This document shows positions 4,288 to 5,756 of a stretch of 5,756 nt of DNA, piece after piece. Source of the stretch: UMGS1484 sp045593325. GTDB lineage: Bacteria; Bacillota; Clostridia; Oscillospirales; Acutalibacteraceae. The DNA is taken from contig JAZNWL010000040.1 of the NCBI GenBank assembly GCA_045593325.1, positions 1 to 5,756 of the forward strand. The letters run 5' to 3'. Position numbers and translations under genes: made by a program. The notes beneath the pieces were generated by a model. That model worked only from the letters and a program-made list of their open reading frames with translations, was not told the DNA's origin and made no database searches. How positions within the stretch are numbered: position 1 is the stretch's first letter; every line of letters begins with the position of its first letter.

Positions 4288-5756
4288 GTGCGGCAAGTCT
4301 TGCACACATTACGGCAACTTCTGCCCTAGTGGCGTTGCCGAGCGGATTGACATTGCCGTCTGAACCTTTGATGATACCAGCATTTACCATAGAAGCCATT
4401 GCACCGGATGCATATGGTGCAATTGATGCTTTATCACCGAACGTATCAAGAACGGATGCGTCTGATTCCTGTATGTATCCGACACTTGAAAATGCACGGT
4501 ATGCAAGAGTTATGAGATCCTGACGGGTGATTGTGCTCTCAGGCATAAAGTTCACACCGTCGCCGGTTGCAATTCCGCATGCTTTTGCACTTCCGATTGC
4601 ATTATAGTAATATGAGCCGACAGGAACATCTTCAAAGTTATTATCAAATTCATTTACGATGTTAAGCATACGGGTGAGAATAAGGATGAAATCACCACGT
4701 TTGATATTGCTGGCAGGTGAGAATGTTGTCTCGCTTGTGCCGCTAATTATGCCTTTGTTTTTGAGCTCATAGATTGAAGCTTTTGCCCAGTCATAGCCCG
4801 AAAGGTCGGCAAAGGTTTCGCCGGAAACTACAGGACCCGGTGTCGGAGCTATAGTTCCTACGCCACCGCCGGAGGAAAAACCACCGCCGGAAGAAGAACC
4901 ACCGCCGGAAGAAGAACCACCGCCTCCTCCGCCTCCTCCGCCACCGCCGCCGGAGTTATTGTTGCCGTTGTCGTTATTGTCGTCATCGTCATCATTGTCG
5001 TCATCTTTGTTGTCACTGTCATCATCGGCTATATAGTCATATACAACAAGGTCTTTGTCGGCAACTTCGCCGTCTCGGTTGAAGTCTGCCATACCCGAAA
5101 GGCTTTCGGCAAACGATTCATCATCTGCAGCTTGCTCAGCTATTTCCTTATCCTCGGAGTTTACCTTGCCATCTCCATTGAGATCGCCGGGAACAAAATC
5201 GCTATTTGTTATAACGAGCACATCATCAAATGTAACCCCTGTATATTTTTTGGTTACAAAGCCTGCGCCCGATATTTCAACCGTGTAGGTATCGTCAAGA
5301 ACTGTGTTTGTTACGGTGAAAGTGGGCTCACTCACATTTTCTTTGTGAACGCCGTTTGAAATGTTTGCACAGTTGATTTCGGTGTATACAGTGTAGCCGG
5401 GAGTATTTTCACTTGTGAGCTTGAGATTTATTCCGCTACCGGCATACTCGGATGAACTGTTAGCACCCCATGCAAAGGTGGGAAGTCTATCCATTTTTAT
5501 ACGGACTTTTGCAATTTTGGAAGAGTTTTCTTTGTTGCTTGCATTTGCTGTTACACTGTTTGCCGCAGACAAACTCTTTTTTCCGGAAGAGAGATCTTTC
5601 ATATAATATGTAGATTCACTGTCTACCGATACCGTCACATTGGAATCATCTATGCTTATATCCTTTGATTTTTCAAATGTGAGTATGAACAAATCGGACA
5701 CACCGTCACCATTTGGCTCAAGGTCTAGGGCTGTGGTGGAAATGATGCCGGGAAGA
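4277..5756 (-). CDS. Partial exported protein: dockerin type I plus three SLH repeats (C-terminal part)
   Basis: The frame is open through the right edge, so the N-terminus and signal peptide lie outside. Residues here count from the GTG at 5701, an internal Val preceded by 18 more in-frame codons. Order: beta-rich unassigned region (1 to ~95); an Ig-like stretch before the dockerin (~100-170, with TYTVEISGAGFVTKKYTGV); a dockerin (172-224) with two Ca-binding loops, DLNGDGKVNSED (173-184) and DFNRDGEVADKD (206-217); an Asp/Asn-rich linker (225-249); a Gly/Ser linker (251-280); a short Pro-containing spacer; and SLH repeats at about 297-347, 356-406 and 421-471, with TRAE-type motifs KRGD, TRQD and TRAE. 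In these families dockerins bind cohesins and SLH trimers bind pyruvylated wall polymer, so the protein should sit on the cell surface. Codon use differs from the left operon (ATA 14 of 29 Ile). No terminator is seen after its stop. Domains are firm; the role of the N-terminal part is unknown. Confidence 0.9.
   Translation of the reverse strand, partial: LPGIISTTALDLEPNGDGVSDLFILTFEKSKDISIDDSNVTVSVDSESTYYMKDLSSGKKSLSAANSVTANASNKENSSKIAKVRIKMDRLPTFAWGANSSSEYAGSGINLKLTSENTPGYTVYTEINCANISNGVHKENVSEPTFTVTNTVLDDTYTVEISGAGFVTKKYTGVTFDDVLVITNSDFVPGDLNGDGKVNSEDKEIAEQAADDESFAESLSGMADFNRDGEVADKDLVVYDYIADDDSDNKDDDNDDDDDNNDNGNNNSGGGGGGGGGGGGSSSGGGSSSGGGFSSGGGVGTIAPTPGPVVSGETFADLSGYDWAKASIYELKNKGIISGTSETTFSPASNIKRGDFILILTRMLNIVNEFDNNFEDVPVGSYYYNAIGSAKACGIATGDGVNFMPESTITRQDLITLAYRAFSSVGYIQESDASVLDTFGDKASIAPYASGAMASMVNAGIIKGSDGNVNPLGNATRAEVAVMCARLAALIK
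4863..4916 (-). repeat. 18-bp tandem repeat in the Gly/Ser linker
   Basis: On the + strand CCACCGCCGGAAGAAGAA occurs twice exactly (4881-4898, 4899-4916) and once degenerate (4863-4880). Read on the coding strand each unit gives alternating Gly and Ser triplets. A further run of glycine codons (4916-4951) adjoins it, making 12 consecutive Gly. Such tracts can change length by slippage. Confidence 0.85.
4955..5029 (-). repeat. Asp/Asn codon low-complexity tract
   Basis: This stretch of GAY and AAY codons encodes the acidic linker between the dockerin and the Gly/Ser linker (residues 225-249, almost all Asp or Asn). At DNA level it is a degenerate trinucleotide tract. It probably acts as an extended hydrophilic spacer; no fold or binding motif is visible. 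Confidence 0.75.

Noticed and set aside
4260..4523. 87-aa plus-strand frame that could continue the signal-peptide stub
   Set aside because: It is in a different frame from the ATG at 4246 (which stops at 4285-4287) and is antisense to the well-supported third SLH repeat. A frameshift link cannot be excluded but nothing supports it.
4863..4916. Tandem repeats as a possible CRISPR or regulatory array
   Set aside because: Units are 18 bp with no spacers, lie in frame inside a coding region and encode a Gly/Ser linker.
5699..5701. GTG as the start of the SLH protein
   Set aside because: The frame stays open for 18 more codons to the window edge, there is no signal peptide after the GTG, and no ribosome site precedes it. 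It is an internal Val codon.

Overview
The window suggests a Gram-positive anaerobe of the Clostridia (Bacillota), probably gut-associated and perhaps from a metagenome assembly. The grounds are a ftsE-ftsX-M23 hydrolase operon of Firmicutes type, strong AGGAGG-like ribosome sites, and an exported protein combining a type I dockerin with S-layer homology (SLH) repeats. I cannot name a species.

Left part (4-4105): four co-directional genes on the + strand, tightly packed, ending at a strong rho-independent terminator. They are a PucR/CdaR-type helix-turn-helix regulator, ftsE (ABC ATPase with an unusual acidic tail), ftsX (four-helix membrane partner) and a secreted coiled-coil M23 (LytM) endopeptidase of the EnvC/PcsB/CwlO functional class. 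ftsE/ftsX overlap by 11 nt and ftsX/M23 by 14 nt. The expected job is division-linked peptidoglycan cleavage: FtsEX hydrolyses ATP in the cytoplasm, and FtsX relays the change through its extracellular domain to the coiled coil of the hydrolase.

Middle part (4106-4290): a short intergenic stretch with a good sigma-A-type promoter, a perfect AGGAGG and an ATG that opens a signal-peptide-like frame. That frame stops after 13 residues, where it runs into the 3' end of a gene on the opposite strand.

Right part (4277-5756): the C-terminal part of a large exported minus-strand protein, open through the right edge. In protein order it has an unassigned beta-rich region, a dockerin, an Asp/Asn-rich linker, a Gly/Ser linker and three SLH repeats. 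Its codon use differs sharply from the left operon (ATA is 14 of 29 Ile codons, against 0 of 26 in the M23 gene).

The most notable feature is the junction near 4276-4287. A working gene start abuts the tail of an oppositely oriented gene of different codon style. This may be a chimeric contig, a recent insertion, or one end of an invertible surface-protein cassette; the window alone cannot decide. The rest is a recognisable division/cell-wall operon, and I see no clear undescribed system beyond these oddities.
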